From Margaritispora aquatica (taxonomy: Eukaryota; Ascomycota; Leotiomycetes; Helotiales; Discinellaceae), in assembly GCA_007644065.1 (NCBI GenBank), contig VJWN01000001.1:3176340-3240339 (forward strand): 64,000 nucleotides of DNA, read 5' to 3'. Made by a program: the position numbers and the translations under genes. The notes under the pieces are model-generated. The model did not search any database. It saw only the letters and a program-made list of their open reading frames with translations, and was not told the DNA's origin. Shown in pieces: positions 23,266 through 35,849 of this stretch (position 1 is its first letter; the number at the start of each line of letters is the position of its first letter).

Positions 23266-26200
23266 CTTGAGATGCTTGCTTATAATTGAAGGGTTCTAGG
23301 ATACTGCTCAATAGGGTTTGGCGGGGCGCTCGAGCAATAATCGAGAGACTTTCTAACGCCTGTTGAGATTGCCAAATGACTAAGGTCCTTCCCTGGATCT
23401 AGCCTTCAGAGCTACAGCTGTTGCGAGTGGCTGAGAGCACCGTGGTTCAAGCAAAAGAAAGAATTGTTCTCGGCAGAGAGAGACAACCTAGCCGTGAGTC
23501 GCAAGACACGGATGTGGAGACGTCTAGGTAGTTTTGCTCGTTTCGATGTCCAAGTGTTCTTGAAGCCTGCCTGTGCCTGTGTGTATTAGATTTTCGAAAC
23601 AGGGACTATTCTTGAATGGGGGACGCTCGTGGAGTATCTGTAGTGAGCAGGTGGTGGCGGACGGGCAAGATCTTCAAATTTATGAGCGCAAGGACGTTGA
23701 AGGTGCTCGGATTGTGATGGATTTATGACCAGGAGCAGTCTGCGTACAGACTACGGAGTAGCTCGTTCTTGACGAAGAACTCGAGTCGTCTAGTCCTATC
23801 TCTTGCAGGTGTAGTGGGGGTATTGTGAAATGCCCAAAGATGTAATAGCGTCGAGGGTGAATAATAATAATAATCGAGAGCCTTTCCAGGTTCTCTTTAC
23901 GCCTTGACAATAGGTTGAAGATGGTCTAGTGTGATGTTCGGTGTTATGCCCGTCATATAAAATTCATGCTCGAGCGTTGCGTGAACTAGACTGATATCAC
24001 TCTTGCAAGATGAGGACTAGCAAAGCAGAATAATTTTCCTGACTCGCTGCAGACAGTTGGGTTGAGTTGGACTGTGACTACTTCCTCGTGCAGGAGAGAA
24101 AGCAAAGCGTGCAGATAGCCTTGATGATGGAGACAGTAATGCTGGTGAATTGAAGAGGAAGAAGAGAGGTGAGGTTCGAGGTTTCTCTTTAGAGGTTAGG
24201 ATATACGGAGTAGAACAGCAAGTGACCTAGTTGTCCGGGATGAGCCACTGGGATCTGAGGGAGGGACGTCTGGACTACTTGGTGGATGCTCGGAAGTGCC
24301 AGGTTAGGAGTAGATACCAGGAGTAAGTACTCGTAGGGAGGAAGATGGAGGAGAAAAGACTAGGTCTACCTGCCCATGTTTTTACTCGACTAGGTACCAG
24401 TACGGATCAGTAGTAGTAAGGATTTCTAAGGTTGACCTTCAATTTTTGAACATCGACGAGGATTATTATCGGTATAGCTCCATTGTCAAATGGGAAGTAA
24501 GCTCAGTGGGGACTTGAAAACTGTAGTGCAAGGGTCAAATGTGGAGCCTTCAGACCCTGTCATCTTCTCTCTCGAGCATCAGGTACAGGACAGGGCATAA
24601 CCTTGCTATCACTCGACAAGGGAGGAGATGCATATGGAAATGTCCCTAGTCCGTACCTAGTTTGCAACCAGCGCCGGTCGTGGTGGTAGTGCAGACTATC
24701 AGCTAAACCATAATAGGCCATGTGCTCGGCGGTGCGATAGCAAGCCCCGGACAGGGTGTCCACGACGTAAGGTTGACACCGTAGTGAGTTTCCATTGGTC
24801 AATTCCAGGCACGTCCAACTAAGAGGGGGAAGACTTGCAAGTGGAAAGGGTTGGTGAGCATGAACAACACCTGGGGGGGAAGTGAAGCGACAACCGTGAG
24901 CGATTCTGAGGATAAATTGCGTGAGCTGATAAAGGTAGGTAACTAGACTGCAAGTAGACTGCAAATGGCACTTGAGTTTCCTCGGCTAATGTTGGCTGCA
25001 AATGCGTAAAAGTTCACCGTATATAGAACGCCATCAACCGGAAGTCGGGAATCGCTTCGTATCATCCACAACCATCTGCAACATGATCGTGACCCGGCCA
25101 AGTACTTTGTTGTCTTCCTTTTGTCTCTAGATGTTTACGTTGATATGAGCTGAAAAAGTGGCCAATAATTACCATGTCCAACACTCTACACAAATAGTAC
25201 ATGCAATCATAATAAGCAATCCCATTCCACAGATAGAGAGGCATGGCTGTTTCGTCCAAAGGAAACATTATCTCTTCTCATTTCTGTTCATTGTGAATGA
25301 AGGCCTGTAGATGAGGCAGAGGCATGGGCAGATAGTGCGGGGCAGCACAACGGCGGCCAGTGGAAAGAGGGGAAGACATGGCGAAAAAGAAATGTCTGGA
25401 TTTGCTCTTTCTCATATTTTTGCGTGTCAGGTTCAGTACTTTCGTATCGCGTTCAACCGACATCCGTCAGCAAATTGCTCGTTCGGGAATTGTCATTTAA
25501 CAATAGCAAGTTAGCAACAAGCTTCGCGAATGCTCATCGCAGGCAGGGTTGAGAGGAGCCCCTCCACGCCCTCCTCTGTCAGGAACCAGCATGAGCATCT
25601 AACCCCTCGAGGTTTGGAGGAGCTGCCACACCCTTGTCGCGACGATGGCCTGTTTGACAACCTGGGACTTTGAGGTCGGGGATGAAGAACCTTGTTCATC
25701 TTCATCTTCATGAATTCAATCATTTTCATGTTGACCTACATCACTTCTGAGCTGGACAAGGATACGAGTGTGCGATATGTCCTCGATAACTCAAGAGGAC
25801 TTGAAAGTCTTGCAATGCTGGGATGATTCGAATAATGCACTGTGAATGGCTCAGAGGAAGGACAAATTCCGAATCTTGCCATAGTCACGATCATGATTCT
25901 CTTCTTGACCGGAACTTAGAACGAACCAATTTTCAGGCGGCGTTGACGAAAAGAAAGCCACATAGCCACACAGCCTATGGATGTACAGTTCAACGAGCAG
26001 AGTTTCAATCTTTGCTCCGGATCTCGCAACGGCATGCAATGTTTCGCAGCCTTCTGTAGGACGGAGGTACCCATAAGTCTCCGATTGTTGATAATTGATA
26101 TGAATGGTCAATGAAGAATCAGTTCCACTTGAGGCGAACCGGATCCTCTCCTCTCCTTTCCTCTCTTTTGCTCGACTCAGTTATCGCGCCGCATATATAT

Positions 26201-26749
26201 TCAATAGTGCTGTCAAGAGCTCCATTTGGCTGGCTGTATATATATAATTGGCATCATCTCATCCCCAGATATCCGCATCTTGGGAGCGCGGCACACCCTT
26301 TGGCTCCCACCCATTCATTGCACCCACTCAGTCATGGGAAAGACCTTGTGTGTTGGTACAGCTGGGACAGTGTCTGGGACAACGACTGGGACTGGGACGG
26401 TCCGAAGGAAAGGCCTGATGCCTGCGAAAGAGTATCGATAGGTGACTGATACATGGATCCATGCCGAAATCACGATGATCAAGATAATAGAATAGTGAAA
26501 AGAAATGAGTAATGGATTGAAAATGTGCAATAATCCGCGATGGTGATGACAAGAATAGGTTTTGGAAAAAATCGAAAATGGAAAATCGATGGTGGAAGAC
26601 GGCGACAGGGGGGAAGGCACGGGAATTGGAGGAAGCTGACCAATCAAAGCTGGACTCGAAGTATTGTAATTTCGCCGGATTGGTCTTAGTCAGTTCAGCT
26701 GGATTCTCAAAATGGATTCCTTATGTCAGCATAGGAGCCAGCACGAGCC

Positions 26750-26815
26750 AGCAGAAGCCCATACGAAACCATACGAAGCCAGACTATCCATCACAAAATG
26801 ACCACAAAATGACCA
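26750..26815. repeat. cluster of short direct repeats
   Basis: Closely spaced repeated words: AGCCAGCA twice, CCATACGAA twice and ACAAAATGACC twice. Too short and irregular to name an element. Confidence 0.5.
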
Positions 26816-27017
26816 CCAAATTAATGGGAAAGTCCAAAAGGGGTTGGAGCAATTTCAAGACAATTCAATTGAAAATAAAAATATAACTTTTTCACCGGTT
26901 GCAGAGACGGGAAGACAAGGAGTGAAACATAATATACGCAACGATTGTACCTCCGTACCAGACTCGATCTTGGGTGGTCTATTACCTAGTAACGATGATA
27001 TTGACGCAACAAAGATA

Positions 27018-27137
27018 CCAGATGCCAGATGCCAGATGCCAGATGCCAGATGAAAGACAACCAGGTACAAGATACTAGCTATCGGATACAGGATGCAGGA
27101 TACATGATACAAGATACTGGATTACAAGATACACTCG
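27018..27137. repeat. tandem 7-bp repeat followed by degenerate GATACAAGAT-type repeats
   Basis: From 27018 to 27052 the unit GATGCCA is repeated four to five times without error. From 27062 to 27137 follow diverged units of about 10-12 bp (GATACAAGAT, GGATACAGGAT, GATGCAGGATAC). The two blocks look like successive expansions of a related core. Confidence 0.8.
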
Positions 27138-28518
27138 ATCTGAAATACCCCTCAATTGTACCACACTCATCGACATTGGGCGACCACGTTGCCATTCCTC
27201 AGCGAAGCTGACATTTTATGATGTATCACAATGAGCATAATCAGATTATGAGACTACAAAGGATTGTTTTCGCTCGCTCCAAGAACAAAGACATTTCACA
27301 TATGATACCTCAACGCCGAAACCTCGACGCCGTTTCTAGAAGTCATGATTACACTCCAGGAAGAAGTAATGGCTTCAAAATGATACGATTCTCGCACAGT
27401 GCCGAGGCCATACGAAGGATACCACCTACTTAAGCGATGGCTGTTTTCGGTGGTGGTGTGAAGTGTCTGAGATGGAGGGGCGGGTGAATAACAAAAGTGC
27501 CGGAAGCTTCCCCAAGCGAGAACCCTTTCCAACTTTTCTCACAATCACCATCATCATGGACACCCCCTGGTCTAAAATCTTCAACAGACAACGTTACCCC
27601 AGCTGTGACTGAGAAAAGAGTTCACGATGGATTGTGGATGACTGTGGTGGTGACGATCCCACACACACTCTCTCTCCTCAGGAGAATTCGAGGAGATCGA
27701 AGTTAAAGAGGTTTAAAGGTACAAAGGTACAAGGACAGTTTTCGGCTGATGAAGTCCCACTGAGCCAAGACGTTCGTGTGAAGCTTTCAGACTGCCATCT
27801 CGAATGGTAAATTTGGCAAGTATACGCCGTCTCGGAAGTGGAAGCAAAAGCGTGCTCACTCACATCTTATTGTTTTCCCATGAAATGTTTCTACGCTGTT
27901 CCCCGGCCACAAAATTGGCCTCATCAAGCAATGATGTTTCAGAACTACTTTGTATTTGAGACTATGACGAAATACAATGCCTGGTGAGACCACAATCACT
28001 CTGCCCATCAACAAGCCAGCAAGCCACACCTCGTTCTCTGAAGAATCACAGCTGCGCAAACTGTTCAGGTTTCAATTCTTCCTTCCCACTTTCCCACATG
28101 GCAGCCTCACGCCGAGAAGTCAGTGCCATAGTCAGACATTCAGGACCGCATCCAGCAGCGATGCCGTGGAGCCTCGACCAGTATGTGCTCTGAGGGTTTT
28201 GCGACTCCGCGTGTTTGCCATGTTGTTTGTATTCGTCCACCGCATCATAACATTGTCTGTCATGTCATAATCACTTCTGTTTCGACAATGACAGAAGAGA
28301 CGATGTCTTGACTGTCTTGAATGTCTTGACTGGACGCTCAAGTGAGTAGGAGTTAGTGTTAGTGCTGAAGATGTCTCTCTCTCTGTACTCGGTAACAATG
28401 TTAAACTTTGATACTGGTTTCTCGTTCGCTACTTAGCCGAACCCTTGTTTTCCCTTTATCGCCACTTACAGTACTGTATGTATCGGCTTTTGTTTTGCGA
28501 TAATGAACTCCTAAATTT

Positions 28519-28559
28519 CGACCGACCAACCGACCAACCGACCTAACCGACCCAACCGG
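28519..28559. repeat. CCGACCAA-type tandem repeat
   Basis: About five units of 8 bp (CCGACCAA, CCGACCTAA, CCGACCCAA). They are C/A-rich on one strand, superficially telomere-like, but not the fungal TTAGGG repeat. Confidence 0.8.
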
Positions 28560-31500
28560 AAGCCGGGCAAGTAAACCTGGAAGTAATTGCCGAGCTCGTT
28601 TATCCTTTCCTGCCCCAGATAATCGACGGACGGTACGGTACCTTAATTAATCTGGTTCAATTTTAGCCAGCCGAAACCTAAAAATCAATTGTCTCCATTC
28701 TTCATTCTTCAGTCTGCAGTCTGCAGTCTTCATTCTCCTCTTTTTTTTTTTCTCCTCTCCCCTCCCCTCCCCCTTCCCTCTGCATCGTGTCTCTCAATAT
28801 CAATATATTGTGCGCAAGCTGCAGACTCTGCATTTTCAACACCATCACCATCTCCGAAGTGGTTGCGTGGTGGAAAACTGAGACGCACACACTTCCTGCA
28901 AGAGAAGGTGGAAGAGGTCTCATGACCACGAGTGATCGGATCAATACCATTTCGGAGAGAAAATATGTACCTGACATCTTCAATCCGACACCACAACCCA
29001 CCACAAAGCCTCTGCGCACGGTGAAAGGTACAACCGCACGATTATTGTCCCACTTTGCCTCCCACCTTTTGGTGATTCAGCGACTCAGCACGAGGATTTC
29101 TCCTAACAGCCTTCTACTGGCTGCAGCTGAACGCCTTGTGTTCTTCTCGATTCGGACAAATGCTCTTCCCTGAGGCCAAAGCGAGCTCTTCCTCCGATGT
29201 TCTGTTCCCTTTTCTGTCGCCATGCCGTCAAAATGTTCCGTGTTGCCACCAAACAAGACATACTCCGTCCTGAAGTTGGTTGAACGAGATTGAAATGGCT
29301 GTTCGCGAGAATGAAACACCAAACGTGGTCCATGGATTGTGGAGCAACGCAGGGAAGATGATATTCTTTTCAGCTGGATAACGTGGATACTATCTTTAGC
29401 AAGGCTTCACGACCCCTCTGCCAGCCATGGAAGTGAAGCTCTTGGCTATGCAGTATGCTCATTCGCAAACACTGGTTGACCGCATGCCGTCTCTGTTCAT
29501 CTTGATGACTCGTGAGAGACGTCTCGCCGAACTTCTGGTAGACACTCGGCTAGAAACATAAACGAAACCTTATACAGAGCAGAACCCTAAATTGACAGTG
29601 TTTCCTCGTCTTTACGAGTTCCGCTTCGGATGATTGCCTAGATGTGGCTGGGGTCGCAGAAACTGCAGAAACTGCAGACAATATCACACATGCACCACAG
29701 CCTCGTCCAAGAAAGGCTATGGACTGTGCCGTGCACGGTATGGCACAAGATCTCCTCTCCAGATCGTACCTGAGAGAATGGAGATCAAATGTATGGGACT
29801 TTACAAGCGTCAAATGGTCACGGCTCTAGCGGAAGATCACCAACCAGTCTGTGTCACTAGTCACCAGAGATCCTCACGATAATCCATTTTTCGTGTCTTG
29901 GTGCTCTTTTGTTTCTCATGAGTCAAGACTCCGTGTGCTTTGATTTTCATGTTTTCACCATGGAGATTTGCATGTCTCTAGGAGGCACAGCAATTGCTTT
30001 CGGATTTCCATCTCCCACACATGATCATGATTGCGCCGAGACCAGTATACACAGACCAAGTGTTCATGTTCTCCTGCATGGCTGGAAGCTGATGCTAGAA
30101 ATAGAATCTCAAACAGTACTCAAACTTCGTTGACCCTTCATTTCACTACATCTCCCGCCTCATCCTGCAGGTTTGAGGAGAGCTGAGGAGCGTCACTGAA
30201 CTTACTCGTTGATGTCGTCAATTATTTTCTCTTTGTGCATAGTCACAATTGCTGTCCTGCATAGGCTAAATCCAGGCAAAATACACAGTCTTTGAGGGTG
30301 TAGGGCTTACTCATTGTCGTTTCATGGCATACATATCAAAGCAAGGCTAGGATCGTCCGGTATTATCTATCGAGCAATGTACTCTGGCAGTAAAGAGCTT
30401 CATCTTTGTTATTTGGTAACAACGCAATATAGGCACATCAACCCCTGTTACCCGGATGCTCAAACTTGCCGGGTTCATCTCTACGTATTCAATTGACATC
30501 ACGCGGGTCACTTCATGATACCCAAAAGGACTTGAATTCATGGCTGCTTCAAGATTACCACCGACGCAGGTTGTGCGTTCTGACGATTTATAAGATACCC
30601 ACTTCTAATGATAATTCTCGCACTCATCTTGACACTCGCAGTATCTTTCAAGCAGGGGCTTTTGATAATAATACGGCATTCAGATTGTTCCCCCACCACC
30701 ACAAGATCAGCTATTGATGAACATCCACACGAAATTGGCGAAGAACGGCAGCAGATCCAGTCTGAGCGTCGCGCACGGTTGATAGTCAAAAACTGCCGGT
30801 GCGGGGCAGTTCCTTTTCCGTCATGAACTGCCTCTACCAAAATCACAATCCGGACATCCAAGAGGGAAATAATCAGCCAATCACCAGCCACTTTTCTATA
30901 GCAAGTGCTTCATGGTTCTTTGAGGTTTGCAGCAGCGCAAACCTTAACAGTAAAAGTAGATAACGGTCGCCTAGATTTTGATCACCAACAGGCTTAGTCA
31001 AATATCGCAAGCATATTCAGCTATCGGTATAACTCCTTCACATCACTGTTGACAGTCGTGGTCGTGATTGGATTGTTATTATTCTTTTCGAAATCTCAGC
31101 TCCAATTCATATTTCCGAATCAGGATATGCACTGTAACTGTCTTTGGAGTGACTGCACAAGTTTGGTCAGGGATATATGCAGGTGCACAGTTGTTGCTGC
31201 ACAATCCTAGTAAGTGCAAACGGGAAATGGAAACACACTTGGTCAGAATCAACCACTTTTATCAATTCTTATTGGTCAATTCCAAAGCTTGACGGTTCCT
31301 TCACCTCTTGAATACCGTTTTGTTTCACAAGGCTCCAGGATTGTATCCTTGAATATCGATATCAGGAATCAGGATCCATAGTTCTGCCTCTGGGTTTGAG
31401 TTGCAGCAGGTGATCACAAAGTGTGAAAGCCAAAGATAAGGCAAAACGCAGATCAGAAGATTATTCACAGACAGCCGACGGACATTCGATTCCGATCGCT

Positions 31501-34500
31501 TCTGCCGTCACACAAGCCGTTCACTCTCTCAACTTGGCAAGGCTCTATTACCTACTACAAGGCTAAGTTATGAGGTAGAGGCCATTAGATGTGCTGCGAT
31601 AAGTGCGGGAAAGCACAGTGCGGCACCTTTCATGACACAGCCAAGGTTGACCTGGAAAGGCGTCTCGACCTTCCTTGCACAACTGGCTCATCAACTCTCG
31701 GTATGATTGACACAGGGAAGCCGGGTTGATTTAATATCCGTAAATGCGCAACCCGAAGCCTGGACCTTAAACCGGATAATAATGCGGGGAACTCTGGATT
31801 TTGTTTCTCGGCCTCACTGTGGCTCTGAAGGCTATGGTATCGAATATTAATCAATTGTTCGTGTTGAACAACCCCCCAAAAATTGTAGCTCCATTTTTCA
31901 AGGTGTGTGGATGGAGCGGGAGCCCTTGAAAACATTGCTACATTCTGGTCGAGCCGCTGATGTCGTTGATAATTTCCGGAGTAATGATTCGTTTCAAGCA
32001 GGTGGTATCAATGTACCGGTATAGCGTGCGGTAATTTTAATAGCCCAACCGAGTTCATCGGCAAGAAACAAGATTTTGATATTTCGACAAGTAAGGTTCC
32101 CAGCGAGGGTTTATTCAGATCGGAGAAATATTGGCAGTTGGAGAACCGAGCTTCTCAAGATAGATCAGATCGATGCTGTCGGGTCCGACAGCACAGTCAA
32201 AAAATACCAACATGACTCGACAAGCGTGCAAAATTCTGTACGACGAAAATCTTGCTGTGTAATGCAAATTTTGAAACATGATGCCAAACCAAATGGCAAG
32301 AGTATACTTTCCGGTACCAGCTATATCCCGAGCTCGGATTGGGAGGGATAGCCTTGCGGTATGCTTGCAATATAATCCTCTGTGGGCTTTATGACCTCAC
32401 TAATGTAAGATTTCTCAATTCAAGTACGGAAAACGTCGTGATATGCAATAACATGCAACTTGCTATAGCATCACGGAGATTTTCTGATCTGCAGCGTCAG
32501 AACTCACTGGAAAAGGTCCGATGCACAGAAGTCAAGTCACTTTACAACATGAACTGCTGAGTATTTGAGAAGGATGGCTATCGCATACTTAGCGAAACTT
32601 TGATTGCCTTTGGCGGAGATGCAGTATACTCTGTTGCAACTAATGATGAGTCTTACATTCTAATTCTGCTCAGCATTTTGGTCAGAAGCACACCATCATC
32701 ACAATCGTTATTTTATTCTGGCAGTGAAACATAGATAACCGTCCCAACTTTCTAGCCACCACCATGTCCACCCCAAGCAAACTTCTTGACGAACTGCACG
32801 CACGATCCTATTCACGACTCGTAGATCAAGGCTCACTCTTGCTGAAAGTGTGCTAAGCCCCAGAGTCTCCGCATTTCTCCGTGCTCTTTTGGAGTCTCGG
32901 AAATTATAATGATGGCGAGCATCGCAACGACCACATCGCCTTCTCTCCAATTATTTTAGCAGCTCGATTGACCCAATTCGTTCTTTGAGAGCTGCGATAT
33001 TAGACTTTCTTCCGGTATGCCGATATCTTTATTCCGATGCATGCAGGTCTGCATATGCACAGGTGCACAGTTCAAGCTACTTAGTATACATACTAAGGCT
33101 TGTTTTTGGAATTCTCGCTCGAAAATAATACTGGATGATGCTAACCAGCTTAATTTGTCGACTTGGCAACAGCACCGTCCCCACCACCAAATACAAACTT
33201 TCGGTATGGCAAATCTCCTCATCACGGCGAGAGAAAGTGACTAATGTCTCGAAATCTTGAAATGAAATATTTTCGAAACTTGGAGACGAGGAATTTCTCT
33301 TGTTCAAAACTGCATTCGACGTGCATTGCATGTCGGGGTTGTGGCGAAATTCGGCTAGCAATATCACACCCCTTATTGGCACAGCGAGATTTCTCGTGAC
33401 CCTATTGGTCGACTTGCTTGCTTCCCTCCATCACCAACTTCCAACTTCCAAGCGGTGAAGTATAACGCAAATGAAAGGGGTATATCAGAACATCTTCTCA
33501 ATGTCGTGATAATCTCGTTTGGAGATGTTCAAAGTCTGGTAAAGGTCATTTGGTCTTCACACCACTGTCGGTCCATTTTGGTACGGAGGTACATACTCCT
33601 CCCCCACGTTTCGCTTCATGCGGACGACAACCTCGCAGGTTTTGAGACGATTTGTAACACTTCTTGTTGAATAGCTGCAGCTTGTAGTTAGACTCCACTT
33701 TTGTCTCATTGAGTTAATCACTAAATATATCATGTCAGATCCTTCACGTGGGAATGCAGACGATGTGGAGCACTGAAGGCATTTGATCTTCGTCTTGACC
33801 TTCTCAACCAAGGTCACGATTCAAGGTATCTGCAAGTCACAGGACGCAAAATTCGGCAGCATCTTCTAGTTTACAAATTGTGCTACAGATTCTGAGGTAC
33901 TTCAAACCTTCCCCGCAGTCCTCGAGCTCTCGAGGTCTCGATTCTTCAAAAGTGGGGCGTTCGTGGTTGCAATAATAAGGTTCAACAATCAGCTGTCAAG
34001 ACTTGACGACACTTTCATTCAAGGGATTTGGTCTAGTTCTCCTTTGCTCCGCCTCATTAGTAAGAGAAATCAGGAGGATTCTACAGCTTCATGTTTGACT
34101 TCCTTTCTCTGTGCGTTTTACCTTGTGAATTGGCTTTCCTCCAATGTCAATTTTGCGGAGGAGTTCGTGGAAGTGTCCACGACTGACTCGTCGTCAGTGC
34201 GCAAAAGAATCTCGAAGAAACGCTTTATTCTCCGAGTTCGTCTGCTTCTTTCCGCTTGCTGGCGCGGTTCCTGATTCTCGTACCTGATCCGGGTTTTCAC
34301 GAGGGAGGGACGATCAGATCATGATCGTAGAACGGCACCTCTGTCTCTCATCAAGTTTGCGGAGATCCAGTAGTGCGGCGGACATAATTGGACCTGATGA
34401 TGCGTGTGAGTCGACCAGATGCGGCAGCAAAATATCAGTGCATCTAACTGAGAGAAACCTGTTCAAATCCGTCAGTCGCCGCATGAGAGGTACATGATCT

Positions 34501-35600
34501 CGAGCTTCAAGATCCTGCAATTGTATGCAAGTCGACCCGTCACCACGTCTTCGTTTCAAGCCACACGAAACAGCTTTCAACGCTCTTGCTGCTTCCCAGC
34601 CTCCTCTCTTAAGCTTTCGAGCACCTGGCATTCTCCAATTGGGCCTCTGGAGTTGTCTATCTTTCAAACCTCTCATCATTGTACAGATATCAACCCAGGA
34701 CTAAACTGGTCCAAACCCTTCCTCCACACAGACATGCAGCCTCGGGGCCAGTCGATCAGTCTTGCGGCATCTTCATGAACTGTTGAGATGCGGCAAGAAG
34801 AGAATTCTCTACTTCGTATCGTATACTCGAGACTCTGGTCAAACCCTCCGCAGTGCCCCTTGCTCATCTCTTGTTCTCAAGATAGCAACAAGTGACAGGT
34901 ACCAAAGACCCCCTCGCTTCACCTCTCCACCGCTCACGGTCTTGTGGCTGAAACTTCAATTTTTTCTCTCTCTCCTCGTCCATAATCCCACCAGGCGCAG
35001 CAGTGCTGCTGGAGCAGAGGACAGCAAACCTCGTGAAAAGGATTTCAAGATATCGACGCTACTTGTGGCTAGTGTGGTGCTGCACGCACTGACTGGCGCG
35101 AGGGGATGATGGATCTTGTCATCCGTGCGTGCGGCTTGTGTATTTTTCAGTACGAGTAATGTGGTGAGCTGGAGCTCATGCCACTATTCAGCTGTGATGA
35201 GTGGTACGGACCGTACGGTGTGCTTGTATGGTGTCGGCGGTGCTGATGATGGTGGGGTTGTGGAGGTGCAACTATTCCCAATTTTAGACAGAAACAGGAA
35301 GCGGGAAACAACATCTGAATTTCGAGATTGCTGTTGCGTGGCTTTATTTATGATCACACTGCTAATCTCGCAAGGCCAACGAGGTCTCACTCATATGATT
35401 CCAGAATAATCATGGCACATGGCAACAGATGAGGGCTTGAGACTACTGTAGCAATATGGTACAAAGGTCACTACTTTTATTTCGTGGAGGCTTGCGGCTC
35501 GTGGCCAAGACGCAAACTCATCATCATTACTAACTTGTGGAATTTTTAGTCGCAGATATTTCTATCCCTGCCAGCACGTTGTCAAGCGAATAATCGAGGC

Positions 35601-35849
35601 TCATTTTGGATTCAATACACAGGGATTATTGACCTTTGATCTTCCGGATTCCGAAGCATCATCGGCAGCTTGCCTCGATCCTTGCTGGGCATCGCTTCGA
35701 TTGACAGCATCATCCTTTTTGGGCTCAATATCAAATAACAATGTCGAGGGAGTAACCTCGCTGTCAATAGAGCTCTCATTGAGCTTTCTTGTGTCCATGC
35801 GGACACCGACAGCGATACTCCTAGAGTCCGCCACGGCAGCTCTCGCGCC
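35601..35849 (-). other. orphan coding-like fragment in the gene-poor region
   Basis: An open stretch of about 83 codons on the minus strand translates to a polar, protein-like sequence: ARAAVADSRSIAVGVRMDTR, then KLNESSIDSEVTPSTLLFDI, ending CVLNPK and TGA. Composition and codon use look more like a real exon than the surrounding frames, but there is no usable ATG upstream and I found no splice partner. It may be the last exon of a lost gene or chance. I do not recognise the family. Confidence 0.25.

Noticed and set aside
24560..24964. 134-codon minus-strand frame
   Set aside because: No ATG at its start, no domain and no splice partners; likely chance.
28519..28559. Internal telomere-like repeat
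   Set aside because: The unit is CCGACCAA-like, not CCCTAA/TTAGGG, and it is short and degenerate.
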